8,890 nt of DNA from Balneolales bacterium (GCA_007133995.1 SLLP01000245.1:1-8890); one strand, 5' to 3'. Shown: positions 1-6,891, counted from the first letter of the stretch. Program-made: numbers and translations. Notes: a model not told the origin generated them from the sequence alone.

Positions 1-1
1 G

Positions 2-754
2 AGACTGAATGTCGGTGTCGGGAACAGGGTAGTGCTGTCTTTTCAGGATCTCGACAACCATATCACGTCTGGCTCCTTCAACATCACCGGCCTGTTCCGG
101 ACTGCATCCAACCCGTATGATGAACGCCACGTCTTCGTGCGGGCCGAAGATCTGAACGCACTGCTGACGGATCAGACTATCTGGCATGAAATCGCCATCA
201 TACTGCACGATGAATCGATGAGTAATGCCCTGGCAGCGGACCTTAACCGGGAATTTGACGACATTGCCGCCGAAACATGGTACGAGCTGTCGCCTGAACT
301 CAGGTACATCACCGACATGGGCGGGGCCATGACCTTCTACATCATGGTAGTGATCATGCTGGCGCTGGCCTTTGGTATCCTCAATACCATGCTGATGGCC
401 ATATTCGAACGGAAGCGCGAGCTGGGCATGCTCATGGCCGTGGGAATGAGCAAAATCCGGATTTTCCTTATGATCATGCTGGAATCGGTGATCCTGACGC
501 TCACGGGTGCCGTTGTAGGACTTGCCGTAGCACACATCAGTGTGAACTACCTGTCCAGGAAGGGCCTGGACATGACCAGCGTCGGCGGCGAATCCATGGC
601 GGAGTTCGGCTATGACGCGGTGGTCTATCCCATTGCCAACACCGGAGATTACGTCACAACCATGCTGCTGGTAGCATTCACGGCCATCCTTGCCGCTGTC
701 TATCCCGCCATCAAGGCATTGCGCCTGAACCCCATGGATGTAATCAAAGGGTAA
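2..754 (+). CDS. ABC transporter permease, FtsX/MacB/LolCE type (3' part)
   Basis: The frame is open to the left window edge, so about 250 C-terminal residues are visible and the true start lies outside; the GTG at 32 is internal. The visible part starts in the extracytoplasmic domain (GSFNITGLFRT, then VFVRAEDLNALL). It continues with three hydrophobic segments, at about residues 102-123, 145-170 and 207-225 counted from codon 32. ERKRELGMLMAVGMSK after the first segment and the ending ALRLNPMDVIKG are hallmarks of FtsX-fold permeases of MacB and LolC/E transporters. Such proteins work as dimers with a separate ATPase, passing mechanical force to the periplasm for export or lipoprotein release; the substrate cannot be read here. 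It converges on the GLUG relic with 35 bp between stop codons and no clear hairpin terminator. The family call is confident and the subfamily is not. Confidence 0.9.
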   Translation, partial: RLNVGVGNRVVLSFQDLDNHITSGSFNITGLFRTASNPYDERHVFVRAEDLNALLTDQTIWHEIAIILHDESMSNALAADLNREFDDIAAETWYELSPELRYITDMGGAMTFYIMVVIMLALAFGILNTMLMAIFERKRELGMLMAVGMSKIRIFLMIMLESVILTLTGAVVGLAVAHISVNYLSRKGLDMTSVGGESMAEFGYDAVVYPIANTGDYVTTMLLVAFTAILAAVYPAIKALRLNPMDVIKG

Positions 755-789
755 AGGGTTTGTTAATCAGGTCCTGTCGGAGAATTCCA

Positions 790-1523
790 TTATTTGACCA
801 GTATCATTTTTTTCGACTTGATAAAATCACCTGCTTCGAGCCGGTAGATATACAATCCGCTCAGATTCTGGGTTCCCAAAATCTCACCGGTTGCGTACGA
901 ATTGGTGACGTGGCCATTATTTCCAACTCTGCCGACCAGGCCTCCGATGTCATCGTTTCCGCTCACAGGCCCCGTTGCATAGGAGTTGACGACATCACCC
1001 TGTGTCTGACCGATGAGTCCGCCGACACGGTTCCGACCTTCCACCGGACCAATGGCATAGGAGGACATTCATTTCTGACTACAGCTTCGCGAATGTAGCC
1101 AAAAAGTCCGATGTAGCGTTCGCCCGGACGGTTTATAGCCAGGTTGGTGATTACATAATTGTTCCCATCGAAGCTGCCCTCAAACCGGTCCAGATTGTCA
1201 CCGACGGGCAAAAAGCCCTTGCCCTCATCCCAATTTTCGGTATCACTCGCATCGACATCATTGATGAGGAGGTAGTTACCCTCAAGATTTTCCTTCATGC
1301 ACTGAAGTTGTTCGAGACTGCTGATGAGGAATCGGCCCTGGTCGTCAGTGTCATAAGTAACAGCACTGCAATCAGGCAACGTTTGAGCTTTGATGATTCC
1401 CGGCAACCCCATGGTGATGGCAGCTACTGGGAATGCGATCAGGATGATTTGCAAAAAGAGGTACAAGTATGTTCGTTTTTTTTCAAGCGGATCTCCAGGA
1501 AGCATGGGTTGCTTAAAACCCAT
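790..1523 (-). pseudogene. GLUG-repeat surface protein with T9SS C-terminal signal, frameshifted and shortened
   Basis: Two overlapping reading frames make one broken gene. The upstream frame (1523 down to 963) has a basic N-terminus, a hydrophobic signal/anchor at residues 18-46, and the typical lead-in of GLUG proteins: NWDEGKGFLPVG, then FEGSFDGNNYVITNLAI, then YIGLFGYIREAVVRN. It then loses sense at about position 1070. The second frame (1068 to 790) resumes with SSYAIGPVEG and two GLUG turns (VGGLIG...NSYATG; IGGLVG...NSYATG). It ends with SGLYIYRLEAG and a KK-containing tail, the last strand of a type IX secretion sorting domain. The usual 60-80 residue sorting domain is missing; its final strand is joined directly to a GLUG turn (GTQN-LSGLYIY). 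The intact ancestor would have been a secreted or surface beta-helical protein, perhaps an adhesin. The relic lies behind its own strong promoter and a weak ribosome site. Assembly error at 1066-1073 is the alternative to a true lesion. Confidence 0.8.
1504..1523 (-). repeat. Perfect hairpin over the GLUG gene start codon
   Basis: On the minus strand ATGGGTT and AACCCAT form a 7-bp stem around a 6-nt loop (TTAAGC). The first arm contains the proposed ATG start, and the second arm ends in the first two bases of the next in-frame ATG. In RNA this could bury the start codon. No function is demonstrated, and it may be chance. Confidence 0.45.
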
Positions 1524-1582
1524 TCTATGTATATGGAATTACGAATTGCATGCAGGAAGTGGCCTCGGTGAGTTTTTTTTCC

Positions 1583-1608
1583 TGAGACCGGGCACAGGTC
1601 AGGTCTCA
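1583..1608. repeat. Inverted repeat in the GLUG gene leader
   Basis: TGAGACC (1583-1589) and GGTCTCA (1602-1608) are perfect 7-bp arms around a 12-nt spacer. They lie between the promoter at 1630-1659 and the start at 1523, so the repeat would sit at about +15 to +40 of the transcript. A run of eight T lies at 1573-1580 on the plus strand. On the transcribed minus strand it reads as A, so this is not an intrinsic terminator for either strand. An operator or leader hairpin are both possible. Confidence 0.4.
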
Positions 1609-1629
1609 TCGTATTCTGTTCCCGGCTCG

Positions 1630-1659
1630 ATTATAGCACCTGCTTATCGTGTATTTCAA
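1630..1659 (-). promoter_or_regulatory. Near-consensus sigma-70 promoter for the GLUG gene
   Basis: On the minus strand TTGAAA (1659-1654) is followed by an 18-nt spacer and a perfect TATAAT (1635-1630), preceded by TGC as an extended -10. The -35 box overlaps the stop codon of the upstream PLP-enzyme gene. Transcription would start near 1623 and give a leader of about 100 nt before the ATG at 1523. Confidence 0.65.
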
Positions 1660-2936
1660 TAGCTCTCTTGAATTTCTCGGCCCTGAACCTGCTCAAACGC
1701 CTGTTTGATATCCCAGATCAGGTCTTTATAATGCTCCACACCGACCGAAATACGGATCAGTTTTTCGGTTATCGATACCTCTTCACGGTGAACCTTGTCC
1801 ACTCCCGCATGGGTCATGGTGGCGGGGTGTTCAACCAGTGACTCGGTTCCACCCAGGCTCACGGCCAGTTTAATCAGCTGCAGGGCATTGATGAACCGGA
1901 AGGCCTCCGCTTCACCGCCTCGGATATCGAATGAGATCATCGCTCCGGGGGATGTGTACTGCCGTTCGTAGATCTCGTGTGCCATGGTCCCCGGCTTGAT
2001 CAGACCGAGGTAGTACACTTTTTCGACTTTGGGATGTTCGTTGAGGTATTCGGCCAGGCGCCGCGCATTTTTTGCCTGTCTTTCCATGCGGACCTTGAGT
2101 GTTTCGAGACTTCTCATCAGCAGCCATCCGGTATGCGGTGAGGCCATGTTGCCCAGAAGCGTGCGCAGGAACTTCACCCGCGTGATGACCTCGTTGCTGC
2201 CGCAGCAAGCGCCCGCGATCAGGTCACTGTGCCCGCCAATGTATTTGGTTGCCGAATAGATTGAGAAATCCGCACCATGCTTCAGTGGCTTCTGCCAGAT
2301 CGGTCCCATGAAGGTGTTGTCTACGGCCAGACGCACTGGCCTCTCTTCGGTGCTGTAACGGTCGGCGATCTTTTTGCAGCATTCGATGTCGATCAGTGCG
2401 TTGGTGGGATTGGCCGGCGTCTCGATAAAGATCATGGCCAACCGGTCGGCCCGGCCGCTCTGTTCCAGGAGTGCCTCGATTTCATTTCTTCTCTGGTACG
2501 GTTTGAATCCAAGGGTATGAACCCCGATTTTCGCCAGAAAATGGTGGATGAAATGATCAGTACCGCCGTATAACGGTACGCTGTGCAACAGCAGATCTCC
2601 CGGCTTCAGGAATTCAAGAAATACGGTCACGATGGCCGCCATGCCGCTATCGAACACAGCGCAATCCCCGGCTTTATCCCAGAGTGAGAGCCGGTTTTCC
2701 AGGATCTCAAGATCAGGGTTGTTGATGCGGCTGTAGATGAGTCCCGGCTCCTCATGCGGATATTTTTCACGCAACCCGTATGCCACTTCGAAAAAGGCTT
2801 TACCCTCCTCGGCGGTCTTGAAAACAAAGGTCGATGTCAGAAAAATCGGCGACTTGATAGCGCCCTCCGACAAAGCCGGTTTGTAGCCGTAGGACATCAT
2901 CAGGCTTTCTGGCTTGAAGGTGTGCTTTTTCCTCAT
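1656..2936 (-). CDS. PLP-dependent trans-sulfuration enzyme (cystathionine gamma-synthase / methionine gamma-lyase family)
   Basis: The 426-residue protein is a full-length Cys/Met-metabolism PLP enzyme (fold type I), cytosolic and expected to be a homotetramer. Visible landmarks are YSR at 68-70 (phosphate contact from the neighbouring subunit), SGMAAI at 97-102, LYGGT at 122-126 (Tyr stacking on PLP), DNTF at 206-209, SATKYIGGHSD with PLP lysine K231, SLGGTESLVEHPATMTH at 360-376, and R396 (substrate carboxylate) in RISVG. Methionine gamma-lyases usually have Cys after LYG; here it is Gly125, as in cystathionine synthases. Gamma-elimination versus gamma-replacement therefore cannot be settled from sequence. 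An insert at about residues 46-64, rich in charged residues, precedes YSR and marks a distinct subgroup. GGAG lies four bases before the ATG, supporting this start. The gene has its own promoter and is divergent from the SLC12 gene. Confidence 0.9.
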   Translation of the reverse strand: MRKKHTFKPESLMMSYGYKPALSEGAIKSPIFLTSTFVFKTAEEGKAFFEVAYGLREKYPHEEPGLIYSRINNPDLEILENRLSLWDKAGDCAVFDSGMAAIVTVFLEFLKPGDLLLHSVPLYGGTDHFIHHFLAKIGVHTLGFKPYQRRNEIEALLEQSGRADRLAMIFIETPANPTNALIDIECCKKIADRYSTEERPVRLAVDNTFMGPIWQKPLKHGADFSIYSATKYIGGHSDLIAGACCGSNEVITRVKFLRTLLGNMASPHTGWLLMRSLETLKVRMERQAKNARRLAEYLNEHPKVEKVYYLGLIKPGTMAHEIYERQYTSPGAMISFDIRGGEAEAFRFINALQLIKLAVSLGGTESLVEHPATMTHAGVDKVHREEVSITEKLIRISVGVEHYKDLIWDIKQAFEQVQGREIQESY

Positions 2937-2975
2937 AACTCTCCGGTTAATGATGGTTATAGTGCCTCGATAATA

Positions 2976-3004
2976 ATTTTACCCTTCTTAAAAATCCCTG
3001 TCAC
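2976..3004 (-). promoter_or_regulatory. Sigma-70-type promoter of the PLP-enzyme gene
   Basis: On the minus strand GTGACA (3004-2999) matches the -35 consensus at five of six bases. After exactly 17 nt comes TAAAAT (2981-2976), five of six for the -10 box. The predicted start is near 2969, giving a leader of about 33 nt before the ATG at 2936. Hexamer quality, spacing and distance all agree. Confidence 0.65.
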
Positions 3005-3026
3005 GTAATAAGCGCAATAAATGGAT

Positions 3027-3056
3027 TTGCTTGTGAAATAAATCAGATGGTATAGT
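3027..3056 (+). promoter_or_regulatory. Possible promoter of the SLC12 gene
   Basis: TTGCTT, an 18-nt spacer and TATAGT preceded by TGG (an extended -10) read toward the transporter gene. The -35 match is poor, so the extended -10 would carry it. It implies a leader of about 250 nt. A second candidate, TTGACT at 3185-3190 with weak -10 sequences near 3207-3213, lies closer to the gene. Neither is secure. Confidence 0.3.
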
Positions 3057-3123
3057 TTAATATAATAGTCAGTCCGAACAGTTATTTATTTTTTTTGTAA
3101 CATTGCATGAGTTTTCGAGGCTG

Positions 3124-3273
3124 AACTGTCTGCTCAGTTTGCGAAATGGATCGGGAAGAGTGAAAAAAGCATGGAACATCAGGTTTGACTTGAAAAACGT
3201 AAATCGCTTAATTGGTGGCTTTGTATTCGCTTTGTGAACATGTGTGTACATGGTGCATGCTTTAGCTGCATGC
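3124..3273 (+). other. Untranslated stretch upstream of the SLC12 gene with small dyads
   Basis: The 379-bp divergent region (2937-3315) has no convincing gene. Besides the promoters it holds three small inverted repeats: AACTG/CAGTT around 6 nt (3124-3139), CATGT/ACATG around 4 nt (3239-3252), and two copies of the palindrome GCATGC 7 nt apart (3255-3260, 3268-3273). The last two sit 43-77 bp before the start codon, in the leader if the distal promoter is used. They could be operators or leader hairpins. The dyads are seen in the sequence; function is a guess. Confidence 0.3.
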
Positions 3274-3315
3274 TGACAACGCTATCTGCATCCGAATCAG
3301 GCTAATGAGTTACTA

Positions 3316-5547
3316 GTGATCAATCCATTCAACAACAGAAGGTCGGAAAGCGACGAGGTCATTCCATCTGCACAGGAAGGCCTGGGAACGTTTGGCGGAG
3401 TATTCACTCCATCCATATTAACGATCCTTGGTGTAATCATGTATCTGCGGTTTGGGTGGGTCGTTGGCAACGTCGGACTGACGGGTACGCTGGTTATTGT
3501 GACACTCTCCACAAGCATCACCTTCCTGACTGCCATGTCGATAGCGGCCATAGCCACCGACCAGCGTGTGCGTACCGGCGGGGCTTATTACATGATCAGC
3601 AGGTCGCTGGGGATTGAGTCCGGTGGGGCCATCGGTATTCCTCTCTATCTTGCACAGGCATTGTCGGTTGCCCTGTATACCGTGGGTTTTGCGGAAAGTC
3701 TGGTGAATGTCTTCCCACAGCTCAATTTCAGGATTGTGGGACTGACTACTACTGCTGCAGTGGCCGTACTCGCACTCATTTCCGCCAGGGTGGCAATCCG
3801 GGCTCAGTATTTCATCATGTTTGGTATTGCGATTTCTTTGCTCTCGTTCGTCTTAGGCGGACCGGTCCCGCCTTCTGACCCGGAAGTAATTGAAACGGCC
3901 GAGCGCCAATCTGAGGGATTCTGGATTGTATTTGCAGTATTTTTTCCGGCGGTGACCGGGATCATGGCGGGTGTGAACATGTCGGGCGATCTGAAAAATC
4001 CCACGAAATCGATACCATTGGGCACCTTTGCTGCCATTGGTGTGGGATATCTGATCTATATGACCCTTCCGGTCTTGCTTGCCGGACGTGCCGATGCAGC
4101 GTCACTCATTGACAACCCGCTGATCATGCGGGATATGGCGTGGTGGGGCGACGCCATTCTGATCGGTGTCTGGGGCGCAACTTTGTCCAGTGCGGTGGGC
4201 AGCATACTGGGGGCTCCACGGGTCTTGCAGGCACTTGCACGGGATGGTGTGCTACCGAGATGGTTGCGCTGGCTGGGGCGCGGCGAAGGAAAAGATGATA
4301 TTCCACGGATTGGTACACTGGTAACCATGATCGTGGCATTGACAGCTGTTTATTACGGCAGTCTGAATCTCATTGCTCCGATCCTGACCATGTTCTTTCT
4401 GACCACTTACGGTGTTCTAAATTTGACAGCGGGCATTGAGCGGCTGCTGAAAAGTCCCTCTTTCCGCCCGAAGTTCAATGTCCACTGGAGTTTCTCCATG
4501 CTGGGAGCCATCGGCTGTATGGGAGTGATGTTTCTGATCAATGCTCCGGCTACCATCTTTGCGCTGATTTTTGTGGTTGTTATCTATGTCTGGCTGCGAA
4601 GCAGAGAGCTCAGGACAGCCTGGGGTGATGTGCGCCGCGGCATCTGGATGGCACTGATCCGTGCCGGATTGATGCGCATGAGGGTGGAAGAGGATGCCAA
4701 GACGTGGCGACCCCATCCGCTGGTGTTTACAGGAGCACCCACCCGTCGATATCATCTGGTAGAATTTGCCTCCTCTATCACCCTGAACCGGGGTATACTG
4801 ACCCTGTCCTCCATCCTTAAAAGTGATGATATCGCTCTCGGCCGGAAAAAGGCTATGGAAAAGCAGATTAGAGAAAGCCTTGCGAAAAAAGGAATACAAT
4901 GTCTGGTCCGGATCACCTCTGCACCGGATCCCTATGTGGGTATGGAACGTCTGGTTGAGTCATACGGTCTGGGCGAACTGGTGCCGAACACGATTGTTAT
5001 GGGTGATACGGAGAACGAAGACTCAATTGACGACTACAGCAAGATGATCGCCACATTTCACGGGCTCAACCGAAATGTGGTTATCGTCCATGACAACAAA
5101 GAAAAACTGTTCGGAAAGCGACGGATCATCGATGTCTGGTGGGGCGGCCTGCAAGGTAACGGCGGATTGCTCATGATACTTGCCCACCTTCTTAAAAGCA
5201 GTCAGCACTGGCGGAATGCGAAATTGCGTATCAAAATGGTGGTCAAGGATGAGCAGGGTGCCCAAAAGGCCCGGGAGAATCTCAGACGCATCATCAACAA
5301 TATTCGCATTAAGGCAGATCTTGTGGTCCTGATATCAAAAGGCCGCGTTTTCAACGATATTTTGAAAGAGAGTTCGAGGGATGCCGATTTGATTTTCATG
5401 GGTATGGCCGAACCTGGCAGGCAATTTGCAAAATACTATTACAATATACATAAAAACCTGGATGGTCTGCCGACAACGGCGCTCGTACTGGCTGCAAAAG
5501 ACAGCGCCTTTGGCGATGTGCTGGTGAAGAGCGACGGTCTGGATTGA
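3316..5547 (+). CDS. SLC12-family cation-chloride cotransporter (APC superfamily)
   Basis: The 743-residue membrane protein has about 12 hydrophobic segments (residues 28-427) and a soluble C-terminal domain (about 460-743). Family signatures are GTFGGVFTPSILTILGV in TM1, GGAYYMISRSLG (88-99), FFPAVTGIMAGVNMSGDL in TM6 (209-226), ATLSSAVGSILGAPRVLQAL (288-307) and SLNLIAPIL...TTYGVLN in TM10. The C-terminal IDVWWGGLQGNGGLLMILAHLL pattern (605-626) matches the SLC12 cytosolic domain of animal NKCC/KCC proteins. Residues forming the Na+ site of NKCC1 (Ala288, Ser291, Ser292) and the TM10 chloride-site Tyr (365) are present. The TM1 Asn that contacts K+ in NKCC/KCC is Thr36. Electroneutral Na+ and Cl- coupled symport at the inner membrane is the best inference; K+ use is uncertain. 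The start is GTG at 3316 with a weak ribosome site. Upstream is in frame but offers no ATG, and the family N-terminus fits. General 'amino acid permease' is the cautious alternative. Confidence 0.9.
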   Translation: MINPFNNRRSESDEVIPSAQEGLGTFGGVFTPSILTILGVIMYLRFGWVVGNVGLTGTLVIVTLSTSITFLTAMSIAAIATDQRVRTGGAYYMISRSLGIESGGAIGIPLYLAQALSVALYTVGFAESLVNVFPQLNFRIVGLTTTAAVAVLALISARVAIRAQYFIMFGIAISLLSFVLGGPVPPSDPEVIETAERQSEGFWIVFAVFFPAVTGIMAGVNMSGDLKNPTKSIPLGTFAAIGVGYLIYMTLPVLLAGRADAASLIDNPLIMRDMAWWGDAILIGVWGATLSSAVGSILGAPRVLQALARDGVLPRWLRWLGRGEGKDDIPRIGTLVTMIVALTAVYYGSLNLIAPILTMFFLTTYGVLNLTAGIERLLKSPSFRPKFNVHWSFSMLGAIGCMGVMFLINAPATIFALIFVVVIYVWLRSRELRTAWGDVRRGIWMALIRAGLMRMRVEEDAKTWRPHPLVFTGAPTRRYHLVEFASSITLNRGILTLSSILKSDDIALGRKKAMEKQIRESLAKKGIQCLVRITSAPDPYVGMERLVESYGLGELVPNTIVMGDTENEDSIDDYSKMIATFHGLNRNVVIVHDNKEKLFGKRRIIDVWWGGLQGNGGLLMILAHLLKSSQHWRNAKLRIKMVVKDEQGAQKARENLRRIINNIRIKADLVVLISKGRVFNDILKESSRDADLIFMGMAEPGRQFAKYYYNIHKNLDGLPTTALVLAAKDSAFGDVLVKSDGLD

Positions 5548-5587
5548 GCTCCGGATGTGAGTACCGAATGTGAACTCCGGATCTCAG
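5546..5587. repeat. Imperfect 16-bp direct repeat between convergent genes
   Basis: Copies at 5546-5561 and 5572-5587 (GAGCTCCGGATGTGAG and GAACTCCGGATCTCAG) agree at 13 of 16 positions with a 26-bp period. They fill the short gap after the SLC12 stop. Each contains the palindrome TCCGGA, so the copies can also pair weakly. No T-run follows, so a rho-independent terminator is not supported. Confidence 0.4.
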
Positions 5588-5596
5588 CACTGATGC

Positions 5597-6787
5597 TTAA
5601 ATCCAAAGCTGTATTATGGTCAGATTCAAGGCAAAGCCATTAGCATAGCACAATGAGCGATCGTTACAGCGGACCCGCATATTTGCCCGTGAACAGGATT
5701 GTGTTACCGCTGCAGCTTCACTGCCTTCTTCATCCACCATGATCACAGCACGATGCATCACGTCGGAAATGAACAAATCTTTATTTGGATTAATGCGGCT
5801 GAAATCGGCACCGGAAGTACTGAATGGCAGGGTGAGTCCCATTTCCTCCAGGTTATCCATAATATCCTCGTAATCGAAGTCAATCTCGAATCGCGGCATA
5901 TAGACATTCACGGTATCTTCCTCGAGCTGTGAGGTAATAAGGTCAAATTCCTGTCTGGTGACCGAGCCGGCGAAACCGGACAGATCGTTGCGGTCAGCGG
6001 GCAGGAAAGCGGTGAAGGAGAAATCACCTTCGCCATTGGGTAAATCCACCACCTGCCACTCGCTGTTCTCATGGTAGCCGAACGCATCCCTTACCCGCAT
6101 CATCGGCACATTGGCCGATTCGCCGCTTCCGGTCAGGAAGGGCTCGTCGCGGGTGTCGTCGGGATCAAACTGAATGGACCAGTCGGCTTTGAAATAGATG
6201 GCGTTGATCAGGAACATCACCACATCCGGTCCAATCTCGTCGATCATTTCCTCAATGAGGCCATTGGTCTTGTCATTTATCCAGCCGTTAATGATATCCA
6301 CGGCGGCCCGATCTCCAAAATCCAGATCTTCGATTTCGGCCTCAAAATATTCCTCGTTGGTTTCAAGAAACTCTTGTATCACCTCAAATCCCTTGCGGTA
6401 CCAGATCGAGTTGGCGATTTCCATTCGCACCTGTGGATCGAGGTTGGTCAGCAGTCCGATGAGATCCCGGAATGCGATATTGATCTCTTCGTTGGTAAGG
6501 CCGTCTTGGCCGAAAAAATCTCGCATTTCAAGGTATGTATCGCCGTCGGTGCCATTCAGTACCATGCCGAAAGCCATGGAGATACTAAGTGGAGAGGCAA
6601 AGAAACTTTCATCCGGGGTTGTCTCCGCCAGTTTCTGAAGCAATTCGAAAGTGAAATCATTGGCTCCCTCTGACAGAACTTTTCCCTGGACGCTGAGTTC
6701 GCGCAAAGTCTCTTTTGAGTCAGCGGTTACATCAGCATCACCTTCCAGGATGTCGCATCCGGTGAACATCGCAAGCAGGAGGATCAT
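5597..6787 (-). CDS. Serpin-type lipoprotein with deleted reactive-centre loop (probable pseudogene)
   Basis: The 396-codon frame begins with a short hydrophobic stretch and lipobox (AMFTGC, Cys11), followed by a serpin body: FFASPLSISMAFGMVLNGT (62-80), NSIWYRKGF (126-134), INGWINDKTNGLI (166-178), FLINAIYFKADW (192-203), MPRFEIDFDYEDIMDNLEEMGL (297-318) and the hinge VDEEGSEAAAVT (351-362). Serpins are suicide protease inhibitors; an outer-membrane or periplasmic role would fit the lipobox. After residue 361 the sequence stops being serpin: the reactive loop, the DRPF signature and the last strands are absent, and 35 unrelated residues follow. The lost C-terminal strand survives in another frame (separate entry), so the inhibitor cannot be functional as encoded. 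The 5' end is also suspicious: no ribosome site precedes the ATG at 6787. An out-of-frame ATG at 6836 starts MTVSKFAF, which would give a normal lipoprotein signal after a one-base shift into LFRTSALLMILLLAMFTGC. Confidence 0.85.
   Translation of the reverse strand: MILLLAMFTGCDILEGDADVTADSKETLRELSVQGKVLSEGANDFTFELLQKLAETTPDESFFASPLSISMAFGMVLNGTDGDTYLEMRDFFGQDGLTNEEINIAFRDLIGLLTNLDPQVRMEIANSIWYRKGFEVIQEFLETNEEYFEAEIEDLDFGDRAAVDIINGWINDKTNGLIEEMIDEIGPDVVMFLINAIYFKADWSIQFDPDDTRDEPFLTGSGESANVPMMRVRDAFGYHENSEWQVVDLPNGEGDFSFTAFLPADRNDLSGFAGSVTRQEFDLITSQLEEDTVNVYMPRFEIDFDYEDIMDNLEEMGLTLPFSTSGADFSRINPNKDLFISDVMHRAVIMVDEEGSEAAAVTQSCSRANMRVRCNDRSLCYANGFALNLTIIQLWI
5664..5711 (-). pseudogene. Relic of the serpin C-terminal strand, out of frame
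   Basis: Read in another minus-strand frame than the serpin body, this stretch gives SGNTILFTGKYAGPL and a TAA stop at 5666-5664. It matches the conserved end of serpins (typically SGTILFMG..., then Pro near the terminus). It overlaps the hinge codons (AAAV) at 5703-5713, so a deletion of roughly 30-35 codons, not divisible by three, has joined hinge and terminal strand. The join falls within a few shared bases. The motif match is seen directly; the deletion size is inferred from usual serpin length. Confidence 0.7.
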
Positions 6788-6871
6788 CAGAAGTGCCGAA
6801 GTTCGAAATAATGAAGGCGAACTTGGATACTGTCATGAATTCATCTCGCTTCGTCTGTTATGGTTGCTGTT

Positions 6872-6891
6872 TGTGAGTCTCACACATCATA
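6872..6891 (-). promoter_or_regulatory. Operator-like palindrome next to a possible -10 box, upstream of the serpin gene
   Basis: TGTGAGTCTCACA (6872-6884) is a perfect 13-bp palindrome with a single central base. On the minus strand TATGAT (6891-6886) lies directly before it, so transcription toward the serpin would start inside the palindrome, a classic repressor position. No good -35 box is present. The half-sites resemble TGTGA/TCACA, but the 3-nt spacing is wrong for a CRP-type site. Confidence 0.4.

Noticed and set aside
760..1098. Plus-strand frame of 112 codons
   Set aside because: It is antisense to the GLUG repeats and T9SS tail, which are recognisable on the minus strand.
1573..1608. 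Hairpin next to a T8 run as a terminator for the PLP-enzyme gene
   Set aside because: In minus-strand RNA the run after the stem is A, not U; on the plus strand the T run precedes the stem, so neither strand gives an intrinsic terminator.
3069..3251. Minus-strand frame of 60 codons in the divergent intergenic region
   Set aside because: No ribosome site, no domain, composition like non-coding DNA; it overlaps the presumed SLC12 leader.
4417..4899. Minus-strand frame of 160 codons inside the SLC12 gene
   Set aside because: Its translation is low in structure and it is antisense to the conserved transporter.
5597..5704. Last 35 codons of the serpin frame as a novel C-terminal domain
   Set aside because: They are out-of-frame readthrough over the conserved serpin strand and downstream spacer, not a domain.
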